Source: Bacteroidota bacterium (GTDB taxonomy: Bacteria > Bacteroidota > Bacteroidia > AKYH767-A > JAHEYN01). From it: DNA of 64,000 bases. Location of the stretch: NCBI GenBank assembly GCA_023251555.1, contig JAHEYN010000007.1, forward strand, positions 59,533 to 123,532, written 5' to 3'. How positions within the stretch are numbered: the stretch's first letter is position 1; each line of letters opens with the position of its first letter. Positions 18,514 to 26,513 of this stretch are shown in pieces. A program made the position numbers and the translations under genes. The notes below the pieces were generated by a model that saw only the letters and a program-made list of their open reading frames with translations, ran no database searches and was not told where the DNA came from.

Positions 18514-21339
18514 ATGCCAAATCTTCCCCTAAATAAAAATATATATGGGCTACTTCATTTTTTTGTTTTTTCCTGTATGCTCTTTAACCCTGTGTTTTCC
18601 CAGACTAATTATACGGCTACATTTACAAGTACCGCTGTGGCCGGAACCAGCTATGGTGAACTTACAGGAACTTATACACTGACGGCTGTTAATCCTTCTT
18701 CCGGTGGTGGAGGGACGTCCAATAGTTACGTTCCTGCAGGAGCTACCGTGAATGTTGTTTTTCCTTCGGGAACTATTACAACAACCTGTACCGGCGGTAC
18801 ATTCAACGGTGCTGCAATAGGGGCTATGTCCAACAGCGGAATTGTGGCATCTTTCAGCGCTCCGGTGGCAGTGAGCAAAGGAGCTTCGTTTACCGTTGTG
18901 CTTGTGGGTATAACGAATCCTCCTGTCTACAATTCAACAACGGTAACCAACCTTCAGTACATGGAAGTGGGTAACGCTACCGGTGGCAATAATCAGTTTA
19001 CGGGAGGAAGTTATACGCTTTATCCCTATTACCTGAGAGTCCCCTGGACAAGCACCACCGCAAATACTTACTCGCAGAACGTTGCGGCAAACATTACCCT
19101 CTCTGCCACTAACGCCAACCATGCCAATGCAGTGGTGAACAGCGGTGCCTCTGTTACCATTGATTTCCCTGCCGGAACCGATGCCACAACATACATCAGC
19201 GGTACATTCAACGGTGCAGCGATAGGCGCTGTTACCAAGACTGCACTGCAAATTACCTTCAGCGCTCCGGCAGGAATAGCTCAGAACGCCGCTTTTACTG
19301 TTGTCCTGAACGGGATTACAAATCCTCCCGCAGGACCGTATATTACGCTGGTTATGACTGTAGTAAATACTGTCGGGGGAAATGATATATTTAATAACTC
19401 TCAATATATCACTGTTGTTCCTGCTGCTACAAATTCTTTTCAGGTTGTTTACGGGGGAACAGGCTATGACAGGGCCACTACTGTCATTCAGACTACCGAC
19501 GGGGGTTACATCACTGCCGGTTCCACTACCAGCTATGGGGCAGGAATGCAGGATGCCTACCTGCTTAAAGTCGCTTCCGATGGCGCTTTCCAGTGGTCAG
19601 CAACATACGGAGGTACCAATGATGAGAATTACCTCAGCAATACCAATCCCCGCAGCAGCCTCAGGCAAACTTCTGACGGGGGTTATATCCTTGCCGGATC
19701 ATCATACAGTTTCGGGCAGGGAAATTTCGACGGCTATCTGATCAAAACAGATGCAGCCGGCACGGTGGGATGGTCTAAAGCCTATGGCGGAGCGGCAGCA
19801 GATGAGTTTTATTCCATGCGTATTACCACCGATGGTGGTTATATCATGAGCGGAATGAGCAATTCTCTCGGCGGGCCCTGGCTCCTGAAAACCGATGCAG
19901 CAGGAAGTGTGCAATGGTATAAAGGATTTACGGGAACTTCGGCCGGTGCAGGTAATGCAACGGCTGTGGCGCTGACAACTGATGGCGGCTATGTTATTAC
20001 GGGAACATCCCCCTCATCGTGGAGTACTCTTTCGAACGGGGATGCATTCCTGTTTAAGGCGGATGCATCCGGCACCCTGGTGTGGAATAAAGTTTATGAA
20101 ACCACCGCCGGGATTCTTTATGGATATTCCGTTCAGCAGACTACCGACGGAGGCTATGTTGTACTGGGACGGACCGAAGGCGGAAGCCTTTCGACCAATA
20201 TGCTGCTAATCAGGGCAGATAATACCGGGGCCGTTCTCTGGGCAAAAATATACGGGGGAACCAACTGGGAATGGGGATATGAAGTGCAGCAGGCCAATGA
20301 CGGGGGATTTATCCTTGCAGGCACTACCCAGAGCTTTGGCTACTACCCTAACTCGGCAAACAGCTATGATGCACTTATTATTAAAACCGATCCAAACGGT
20401 ATTGTGGCATGGGCAAAAATTTTCGGAGGAGTATCAAGTAATTCCACTTATGCCGACCGTGCCTTTTCCGTTAAACAATCCGCCGACGGAGGATTTGTGA
20501 TAGCAGGCTCTTCTGCAGAACTGCCCGCATTCTCCAATGATAATGCCTGGCTGCTTAAAGTAGACGCCAATGGAAATTGCGGCTGTACCTCCTGGAGTGG
20601 AAGTGTTTCATCTTCCGCTGTATCTCTTACCACTACCATTCCCTCAGTCTCTGTTGTGACAACAGGAATCACTGCCACCAACAGCCCCGCTACGGTTGCT
20701 AATTTTCCCGCAAGCACTGCTACTGTCATCTGCCAGACAACCCCCGCTGTGCTGCCTGTGGAGTTATTTTCTTTTAAGGGAAGAAATGAAGGAGATGACA
20801 ATATACTCCAATGGGTTACCTCATCAGAAAAAAACAGTGATTATTTTATCATTGAAAAAAGCCGGGACAATGAATACTTTGAAACTACAGGAGAAGTAAA
20901 AGCTGCCGGGAATAGCGATTCCGGAAAAAATTACCGCTTCACCGACAAATATGCTTTCCCCCCGGATGAATTTCCTTCAATTGCATACTACCGCCTTGTG
21001 CAGGTTGATTATGATGGCAATGCTTCTGTTTCCGGAACAGTTGCAATAGAAAAAATACAGGTTAAATTCTCTCCTTCTGTAACTGTTATACCTAATCCCG
21101 CATCAGACGTACAGGATGTCCTTCTGCTGTTCCGCGGGATTTCACCCGGTACTGTTAAAATGGTTTTATGCGATATTACCGGAAGAGAAGTTTCTTCAGG
21201 GATGACTTACCTCTCGTCCGGAAATAGCCTGAAGTTTCCTGCCGGAACTGATTTTGATCGCCTGTCTCCCGGCTCATATGTCCTTCGTGTGTCTGCCGGT
21301 GATGGGATTTATTACGCCAGATTAATTATAGGCGGGTAA
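18514..21339 (+). CDS. Large T9SS type A cargo protein with beta-repeat N-domain and DGGY repeats
   Basis: 941 residues. Signal peptide ('LLHFFVFSCMLFNPVFSQ'). Residues 25-300 form two related beta-rich modules of about 130 residues, each with 'SGTFNGAAIGAVT'-type motifs and ending 'VVLNGITNPP'. The middle (about 310-690) carries the same 'TTDGGYI..G' propeller-like repeats as the protein at the start of the window. The pre-sorting module ('LPVELFSFKGRNEGDD' to 'YYRLVQVDYDG') and a type A sorting domain ('VIPNPASDVQ' to 'LSPGSYVLRVSAG') follow. The shared architecture suggests duplication and domain shuffling between the two loci. Function unknown, likely surface-exposed. Confidence 0.87.
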   Translation: MPNLPLNKNIYGLLHFFVFSCMLFNPVFSQTNYTATFTSTAVAGTSYGELTGTYTLTAVNPSSGGGGTSNSYVPAGATVNVVFPSGTITTTCTGGTFNGAAIGAMSNSGIVASFSAPVAVSKGASFTVVLVGITNPPVYNSTTVTNLQYMEVGNATGGNNQFTGGSYTLYPYYLRVPWTSTTANTYSQNVAANITLSATNANHANAVVNSGASVTIDFPAGTDATTYISGTFNGAAIGAVTKTALQITFSAPAGIAQNAAFTVVLNGITNPPAGPYITLVMTVVNTVGGNDIFNNSQYITVVPAATNSFQVVYGGTGYDRATTVIQTTDGGYITAGSTTSYGAGMQDAYLLKVASDGAFQWSATYGGTNDENYLSNTNPRSSLRQTSDGGYILAGSSYSFGQGNFDGYLIKTDAAGTVGWSKAYGGAAADEFYSMRITTDGGYIMSGMSNSLGGPWLLKTDAAGSVQWYKGFTGTSAGAGNATAVALTTDGGYVITGTSPSSWSTLSNGDAFLFKADASGTLVWNKVYETTAGILYGYSVQQTTDGGYVVLGRTEGGSLSTNMLLIRADNTGAVLWAKIYGGTNWEWGYEVQQANDGGFILAGTTQSFGYYPNSANSYDALIIKTDPNGIVAWAKIFGGVSSNSTYADRAFSVKQSADGGFVIAGSSAELPAFSNDNAWLLKVDANGNCGCTSWSGSVSSSAVSLTTTIPSVSVVTTGITATNSPATVANFPASTATVICQTTPAVLPVELFSFKGRNEGDDNILQWVTSSEKNSDYFIIEKSRDNEYFETTGEVKAAGNSDSGKNYRFTDKYAFPPDEFPSIAYYRLVQVDYDGNASVSGTVAIEKIQVKFSPSVTVIPNPASDVQDVLLLFRGISPGTVKMVLCDITGREVSSGMTYLSSGNSLKFPAGTDFDRLSPGSYVLRVSAGDGIYYARLIIGG

Positions 21340-21379
21340 TATTTTCTGTCATTTCTCTTGCGTGTTGCTGTCGTGGCAG

Positions 21380-21800
21380 TCCGCGGAGCTGTCACACGGG
21401 CAAAACGCAGTCTATTGTTGAACGATTGTCTGTCCGTTATATTTTTCAAAAAGTCAGCGCGGGGAATGGAAACGGGTTCGGATAATTTTTTAAGAATTTC
21501 CTGCCTTTGCTGTGCTTTTTCTTCCTGCGCTTCCTTTTTGGCATGAGCAACTCGATAGGGCCGGGCTGTGTGGGAATATTTTTTTCTGCTTTTAAGATGT
21601 GCGCATGAATGACTTGCCCGCGCCAGATTTCTAAAAGTTCTAATGAAGAAGTGAGTTTTTCTTTTTCGGCAATTACGGATTGCTGATGAATAATATCCAA
21701 ATGAACCTCCAGTTTTTCATCAGAAAAAGTGGCGAGATACGCAATGTATTCATCTGCGCACTTGTTGGCCTGGATTGGCGTATGCGGATGTCGATACTCA
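21380..21800 (-). pseudogene. Frameshifted remnant of an unknown helical protein
   Basis: On the minus strand a protein-like frame reads 'EYRHPHTPIQANKCADEYIA' to 'LLEIWRGQVIHAHILKAEKN' without a start codon. After 'TQPGPI' it shifts frame to continue as 'RVAHAKKEAQEEKAQQRQEI' and 'KKLSEPVSIPRADFLKN'. The composition is that of a real helical protein, but the frameshift, missing start and run-on into the 3' end of the neighbouring gene show decay. It abuts the right end of the DUF559 element. Family unknown. Confidence 0.5.
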
Positions 21801-21801
21801 T

Positions 21802-22227
21802 TTATTTTTGTCCCCCTCTTTGAGGGGGCAGGGGGAGGTTATTTTTCGCCTCCAATTCTTCTATAGTTTGTTCAATTGCTCGTTTAACATTTTCAATTCC
21901 CTTTAATACTTCATCATCGGTAAACCTTATTATCATAAAACCCGCATCTTCTAAATTCTTATGTTTCTTTTCATCTTTTTCAATCACTTCATCCAATGTG
22001 TGTGAATATCCATCCACTTCTATTATCAATTTTAATTCTTTGCACATAAAATCGGCTATATAATTTAACACTGATCTTTGCCGGTTAAAAACATAACCTG
22101 TCATTTTTGCCCGCAAAGCGTATTTCCACAGGCACGCTTCGGATTTGGTCATGGTATTGCGCAACTCATGAGCATTCCCTTTAAGATGTTTGTTGTATAG
22201 ATTATGGTTTTCTTTAGTGGCTTTCAT
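21802..22227 (-). CDS. DUF559 (Vsr/PD-(D/E)XK-like) endonuclease
   Basis: 141 residues. 'RNTMTKSEACLWKYAL', 'GYVFNRQRSVLNYIADFMC' and 'LKLIIEVDGYSH' are the typical order for DUF559: the Asp of 'IADF' and the 'EVDG' segment form the PD-(D/E)XK-type site seen in Vsr-like nucleases. The last residues ('NNLPLPPQRGGQK') are encoded by the right terminal repeat of the surrounding element, and the stop lies 5 bp beyond it. The start codon lies 4 bp inside the left repeat. The gene thus fills the whole element. I infer a role in mobility of the element; the alternative is a harmless passenger nuclease. Confidence 0.88.
   Translation of the reverse strand: MKATKENHNLYNKHLKGNAHELRNTMTKSEACLWKYALRAKMTGYVFNRQRSVLNYIADFMCKELKLIIEVDGYSHTLDEVIEKDEKKHKNLEDAGFMIIRFTDDEVLKGIENVKRAIEQTIEELEAKNNLPLPPQRGGQK
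21809..21838 (+). repeat. Terminal inverted repeat, right end (3' of nuclease gene)
   Basis: 30 bp, outer edge TGTCCCCCTCTTTG, inner edge GGGGGAGG. It forms an internal hairpin (CCCCCTC/GAGGGGG). It encodes the Pro/Gly-rich tail of the nuclease on the minus strand. Confidence 0.85.
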
Positions 22228-22230
22228 TTT

Positions 22231-22262
22231 CCTCCCCCTTTATCCCCCTCAAGAGGGGGACA
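22231..22262 (-). repeat. Terminal inverted repeat, left end (5' of nuclease gene)
   Basis: 32 bp, read on the minus strand as TGTCCCCCTCTTGAGGGGG followed by ATAAAGGGGGAGG. It differs from the right repeat by a lost T and a short ATAA insertion. Its AGGGGGAGG inner edge lies 4 bp before the nuclease ATG and may supply the ribosome-binding site. Confidence 0.85.
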
Positions 22263-22284
22263 GGTTGCCTTCAATGACGGCGAT

Positions 22285-22614
22285 CCCCTTGTCGGTTAAA
22301 TTATAATTGATTTTGTAAAGGCAAGAAGTCGTGTCGGTGCTCCATGATGTTGCATTAGTGCAGCCATTCTATTAAATCAGTTGGAGTTTCTTTATCAGTC
22401 ATAAAATTTTTTGCTCCTCGTTGAAAGTCTGTTAGAAATAATAATTCAATGTCGTCATACTTTTTAAAAAAGTCCGAACGCTTCAAAGAAGATTTTAAGT
22501 CCCAAGTTGCGTCTGACTGTCCACGAAACAACCAGTTCTCTGATAGTCGGTTTGCAAAAGTTTGGACTTGTCCCAGCTTTTAAAAGTTTTGGTTGTGTAT
22601 GTTGGTTCTTGCAT
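22285..22614 (-). pseudogene. FRG-domain protein, frameshifted and truncated
   Basis: From the ATG at 22614 the protein reads 'MQEPTYTTKTFKSWDK', then must shift frame near 22565 to continue 'FANRLSENWLFRGQSDATWD', 'LKSSLKRSDFF' and 'DKETPTDLIEWL'. It shifts again near 22361 to give 'ALMQHHGAPTRLLAFTKS', after which it stops. 'WLFRGQ' and 'HHGAPTRLL' are the two signature segments of the FRG domain (PF08867), found in many accessory and defence-associated bacterial proteins. Each shift is explained by one lost base. After 'FTKS' the similarity ends and another short protein-like stretch ('YNLTDKGIAVIEGN') leads into the DUF559 element. The gene is non-functional as sequenced unless the shifts are assembly errors. 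Confidence 0.75.
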
Positions 22615-22918
22615 TGTTGGTCGTCAGGGTATGTTTATCAAAGTTAATTTCTTGCACAAATGTTTTGGGTTTGCACTGCCGCCATAGCAATGCACGTAAC
22701 TATTAATTATCCGAATGTTTATGCAAAAACTTTCGTTAAGCCATCCCAGATACGGTAAACTTATGCTCCTTTGCAGAATCATTGCGAACATTATTAGGGC
22801 TAAGTCTTGAACCGATACGAACGCTGATGTGAAGATAAAAACTTAATTATTCCTTTTTCGGCCAGTGGTAGAAAACGAAACGACGTGGCGGGGCGATGCC
22901 TGACGGGGTCTGGAATTC
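22615..22918. other. Intergenic stretch without recognisable genes
   Basis: I see no plausible coding frame. The stretch contains an imperfect inverted repeat at about 22672-22695 (TGCACTGC...GCAATGCA) and several short runs of unknown meaning. Base composition is AT-richer than the flanking housekeeping genes. Confidence 0.5.
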
Positions 22919-22975
22919 GCCTTCGCGTTCCGCGACGGTCGACAAGAAGATTCGGCTTAATCCCCCGCAGCCTGT
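22919..22975 (+). repeat. Dispersed REP-like repeat, copy A
   Basis: Starts CTTCGCGTTCCGC at 22921 and runs through AAGAAG and CCGCAGC. It aligns over about 54 bp with the segment at 27921-27974 (roughly three quarters identical). It lies 3' of the TonB-receptor gene. Confidence 0.7.
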
Positions 22976-23029
22976 TGAGGAATATGGAGTCCGGGGCTTG
23001 CGGTGGGGTGAATACCGTTTAACTTTTAT

Positions 23030-25402
23030 TTAAAATTCCACCCTGTAAAAAAGTACCGGAAAAAATCCAATCTGGTAGTTGAATTCAATCCTGTTAGTGT
23101 AATTGTCGTAGTAACGGTCAAAAATATTTTTCCGGTTGAGGATATTCCTGATATCCAGTCCCATCTCGTGCGAAAATCTGCTCCTGTTCAGCCTGTAGCC
23201 GGCCCGCATGTCAATACGGAAATAATTTTTCATTTTTTCAGAGTAGGCAAGCGAATCAATGTAAACGGTCTTTCCTGATGCTTTTGAAGAGTCAGGGTCT
23301 ATCGGAGTAACCATCCTTCCACCTATATTAACAGCCGTAATGCTTATGCTGATGACATTATTTTTCCCGGCTTTAAACTCTTTTCCCCCGAGGATGTTAT
23401 ATGTGTAATGGGTATTGAATGCAGTGTTACGCTCAATACCGTCGCTGCCCTTATACTTTGATTCAAAGAGAGATCCGGTGAGGAGAAAATAATACCCCTT
23501 GCTGAAAAACTTCTCAAAAGTGGCCTCCACCCCGTAATTACGACCTGTCCCCTTGCTTGCAAGCTCTTCGCGGCTTGTAATATTTTCATAATCCGCTCCT
23601 GCGTTAAGCCCTGAAACATAATTAATCCGTGTGGCCGATACCGGAACTTTTGCAAGCTGCTGGTAATAGGCTTCGAGCTTCAGTCTCAGGTTGTCCGACA
23701 ACAGGTTGTCATAACTGATGACGTAATGGGCAGCATGTATAAAATCAAGGTTTTTGTTTAACCGCTCCCTGCTCCCGTCAGTTTTTTCAATCTCCCCGAA
23801 GTACACACCTGCCGGCAACACCCTGCTGTGAATCCCGTACCCGATACTGAATGACTGGTTTTTTAAAAAACTCCATTTGAGAGAAGTCCTTGGCTCAAGC
23901 GACCTGCTCCCGTTCAGGAAATAGTACATGGAATGAAAACCTGTGTTCAGTACGAGATTTTCGGAAAGCCTGAATTTCCAATGGGCATACGCCTGCATAA
24001 GATCCGAGCTCCCTGTATAGGAGAGAATCTCATGCTTTTCCTGCGAGGGATTGTATTCATAGCTGTAATTGTGAAAGTCGTAAGGCAGGTTTGAAAAAAT
24101 TATCCCGGCTCTCACAGTGTGCTGTGCCGTTAGTTTACTGTTGATGAGAAAAGACCCGCTGACTTTTCCTTCACCGAATGAGGTATAGAATTTCTCATGA
24201 AGGTTAAAACTGTAGTCAGTGGAGTCTCTCCGGTAATCAGACTGTGAATACGCTGCAAGCAGGGTAAAGCGGAGATAGGTGTTGTCCGACAGGAAATGCA
24301 TGTAACTGATCCCTGATGCGCCCATTCCGGATCCTACTTTTTCATGCTTCTGGAACCACGAAGGGTCATACTTCCACTTGCTGGTGTCGCTTTCCGCCTT
24401 GAACTCCAGGTGGCTGAGTCCCCCGATCCCGAAAACAGAAACCGACCCTTTCTTCAGCGGGAAATGCAGCTTAAATGAAAAATCCTGGTACTCGGGGACT
24501 GCCCCTATGAAGTCAAAGAAACCAAGCTTGCCCAGCACTCCCAGCGTGGAGTACCGGTAACTTGCAATGTATGAGGAACGTTTTCCCTGTACAAAAGGCC
24601 CTTCGGCTCCAAGTTCAAAACCATTTGCTCCTGCCTGCCCGGTGTATTCTCTTTTTTCATTGTTCCCTCTTCTCATCCTCAGATCGAAAACCCCCGAAAG
24701 TGCATTCCCGTATTCGGAGGCAAATGCACCCGTCATGAAGTCGGAATTTTCAAGGAGGTTGTTGTTAAGTATGCTGATGGCCCCGCCCGAAGTTCCCGAT
24801 GTGGAAAAATGGTTGGGGTTGGGAATCTCCATCCCATCCATCTTCCAGAGTATTCCCGCAGGCGAATTGCCTCTCACGATAATGTCATTGCGCTGGTCGT
24901 TGGCATTGCTCACTCCCGCAAAGAATGCAGCCATACGGGAAGGATCTGCCCAGCTCCCGGCATAACGGTTGGTTTCCTCAATGGTGAAAGTGCGTGTGCT
25001 TACGGCCGACATCTCGTTCAGAGGTTTGTCCTTTTGCTGCTGGGCAATGATCACTACTTCTTTTCCTTCAAGAATAAGCTGTTCCATCTCTATATTTACC
25101 ACAACCTCCTTTGCGGAATTTACAATCAGGTCGCTTATTACAAGTTCTTTGTAGCCAATGTATGATATTCTGATGCGCTGCCTGCCTATGGGGACTTTTA
25201 CAATCCTGAAGTTTCCGTTTTCATCGGTGGATGTGCCAAGCGGAGGATCCACATCCTGAATAATCACATTGGCTCCGAAAAGCGGAGTCTTGGAGTCTTT
25301 GTCGGAAACAGTCCCCCTGATGGTTTGGGTAAGGTTCTGCCCTGCAACATACCCTTCAGGCAGTAAATAAAAAAAAGTTATGAGCAATATCAGGTGGCGC
25401 AT
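23030..25402 (-). CDS. TonB-dependent receptor with carboxypeptidase-regulatory N-domain
   Basis: 790 residues with a signal peptide ending near 'GYVAGQN'. Residues about 27-115 form a carboxypeptidase-regulatory-like beta-sandwich ('IRGTVSDKDSKTPLFGANVI'). The plug follows ('RMAAFFAGVSNANDQRNDII', 'VRGNSPAGILWKMDGMEIPN'), then a beta-barrel ending in an aromatic C-terminus ('FFPVLFYRVEF'). It imports a substrate across the outer membrane using TonB energy. No SusD-like lipoprotein or transport operon lies nearby, so the substrate cannot be inferred. It is the first intact gene after the degraded island. Confidence 0.92.
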   Translation of the reverse strand: MRHLILLITFFYLLPEGYVAGQNLTQTIRGTVSDKDSKTPLFGANVIIQDVDPPLGTSTDENGNFRIVKVPIGRQRIRISYIGYKELVISDLIVNSAKEVVVNIEMEQLILEGKEVVIIAQQQKDKPLNEMSAVSTRTFTIEETNRYAGSWADPSRMAAFFAGVSNANDQRNDIIVRGNSPAGILWKMDGMEIPNPNHFSTSGTSGGAISILNNNLLENSDFMTGAFASEYGNALSGVFDLRMRRGNNEKREYTGQAGANGFELGAEGPFVQGKRSSYIASYRYSTLGVLGKLGFFDFIGAVPEYQDFSFKLHFPLKKGSVSVFGIGGLSHLEFKAESDTSKWKYDPSWFQKHEKVGSGMGASGISYMHFLSDNTYLRFTLLAAYSQSDYRRDSTDYSFNLHEKFYTSFGEGKVSGSFLINSKLTAQHTVRAGIIFSNLPYDFHNYSYEYNPSQEKHEILSYTGSSDLMQAYAHWKFRLSENLVLNTGFHSMYYFLNGSRSLEPRTSLKWSFLKNQSFSIGYGIHSRVLPAGVYFGEIEKTDGSRERLNKNLDFIHAAHYVISYDNLLSDNLRLKLEAYYQQLAKVPVSATRINYVSGLNAGADYENITSREELASKGTGRNYGVEATFEKFFSKGYYFLLTGSLFESKYKGSDGIERNTAFNTHYTYNILGGKEFKAGKNNVISISITAVNIGGRMVTPIDPDSSKASGKTVYIDSLAYSEKMKNYFRIDMRAGYRLNRSRFSHEMGLDIRNILNRKNIFDRYYDNYTNRIEFNYQIGFFPVLFYRVEF

Positions 25403-25451
25403 GTTGTTTAAAGTAGTATTTTTATTTCCCGGGGCAATAATAAAATTTTAA

Positions 25452-26471
25452 ATGCAAAACTCATTCCCCCGGCCCGAATTAATTATGCCCGGGCAACATA
25501 CCAAAAAGACACTTCTTCGCTTTACACTTATTTTTTCGTGCATCCTTATGGCCGTGAAGTTCACGGCATATTATCTTACGGGATCCAACGCCATCCTTAC
25601 AGATGCCCTTGAGTCAATTATTAATGTCATTGCAGGATCCTTTGCGTTGTACAGCATGCATTATGCCTCAAAGCCGCAGGACAGGGACCATCCGTACGGG
25701 CATGGGAAGATGGAATATCTCTCTGCAGGCTTTGAGGGTGCTTTGATACTCTTTGCAGGCCTTGCAATTATAACCAAAGCGGGGTATGCTTTTTTTATTC
25801 CACATGAGATTACCTCCGCAGATACCGGCACTGTGCTTTCTGCAATCTCCGGCCTGTGTAATTTCCTGATGGGGTACTACCTTATACAGCAGGGAAAGAA
25901 ACACAACTCGGCCCTCATGGTTGCCGACGGCAAACACCTCGTATCAGATACGGTCTCAAGTATAGGACTTGTGCTGGGTTTGATTGTCATCTGGCTTACC
26001 GGAATGTTCTGGCTCGATAATCTTATGGCTGTAATTTTCGGCGCTATGATTTTATATACGGGATTCAAACTTATAAGAGAATCGGTTACCAGCCTGCTCG
26101 ACGAAGCCGACCAGGGAAAGCTGGAGCAGGTGGTGGAAATTATCTCCAAAAACAGGAAAGATAAATGGATAGATATTCATAACCTCAGGGCGCTGAAGTA
26201 TGGATCCAGTCTTCATGTGGACTGTCATATCACCCTTCCATGGTATGATTCACTTGAAGATTCTCACGCTGAAGTGGAAGAAGTTGAAAAACTTGTCGCA
26301 AATGAATTGCAGGGAGAAGTGGAGTTCTTTATTCACGCGGATCCGTGCATTCCTTCTTCATGCCCCCTCTGTACTATGGAAAAATGCAGGGAGCGGAAAA
26401 CCCCGTTTGTAAAAAGACTGGACTGGACACTCGAAAACGTGCTGCCCGACCGCAAGCACCGCCTGGAATAG
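25452..26471 (+). CDS. Cation diffusion facilitator family transporter with Cys-rich tail
   Basis: 339 residues. Six transmembrane segments and the metal-site motifs 'LTDALESIINVIAGSF', 'HPYGHGKMEYLSAG' and 'ADGKHLVSDTVSSIG' mark a CDF transporter that exports divalent metals (Zn, Co, Fe or Mn) against protons. The cytoplasmic domain ('LHVDCHITLPWYDSLEDSH') is a ferredoxin-like CDF C-domain. It ends with 'HADPCIPSSCPLCTMEKC', an extra cysteine cluster that may bind metal. An in-frame ATG at residue 12 is an alternative start. It is divergent from the TonB receptor with only 49 bp between starts. Confidence 0.92.
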   Translation: MQNSFPRPELIMPGQHTKKTLLRFTLIFSCILMAVKFTAYYLTGSNAILTDALESIINVIAGSFALYSMHYASKPQDRDHPYGHGKMEYLSAGFEGALILFAGLAIITKAGYAFFIPHEITSADTGTVLSAISGLCNFLMGYYLIQQGKKHNSALMVADGKHLVSDTVSSIGLVLGLIVIWLTGMFWLDNLMAVIFGAMILYTGFKLIRESVTSLLDEADQGKLEQVVEIISKNRKDKWIDIHNLRALKYGSSLHVDCHITLPWYDSLEDSHAEVEEVEKLVANELQGEVEFFIHADPCIPSSCPLCTMEKCRERKTPFVKRLDWTLENVLPDRKHRLE

Positions 26472-26513
26472 ACTGGCTTCGTATAGCCTGTTTTTCTTAT
26501 ATTTACCTCTCCT

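Larger units (their letters stand above)
21809..22262 (-). mobile_element. Compact DUF559-encoding element with palindromic terminal inverted repeats
   Basis: A 454-bp unit bounded by inverted repeats of 30 and 32 bp, both starting TGTCCCCCTCTT at the outer edge and ending AGGGGGAGG at the inner edge. Each repeat also contains its own small palindrome (CCCCCTC...GAGGGGG). The only gene is the DUF559 nuclease. The flanks are decayed gene fragments, consistent with insertion into non-essential DNA. I could not define a target-site duplication. Confidence 0.6.
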
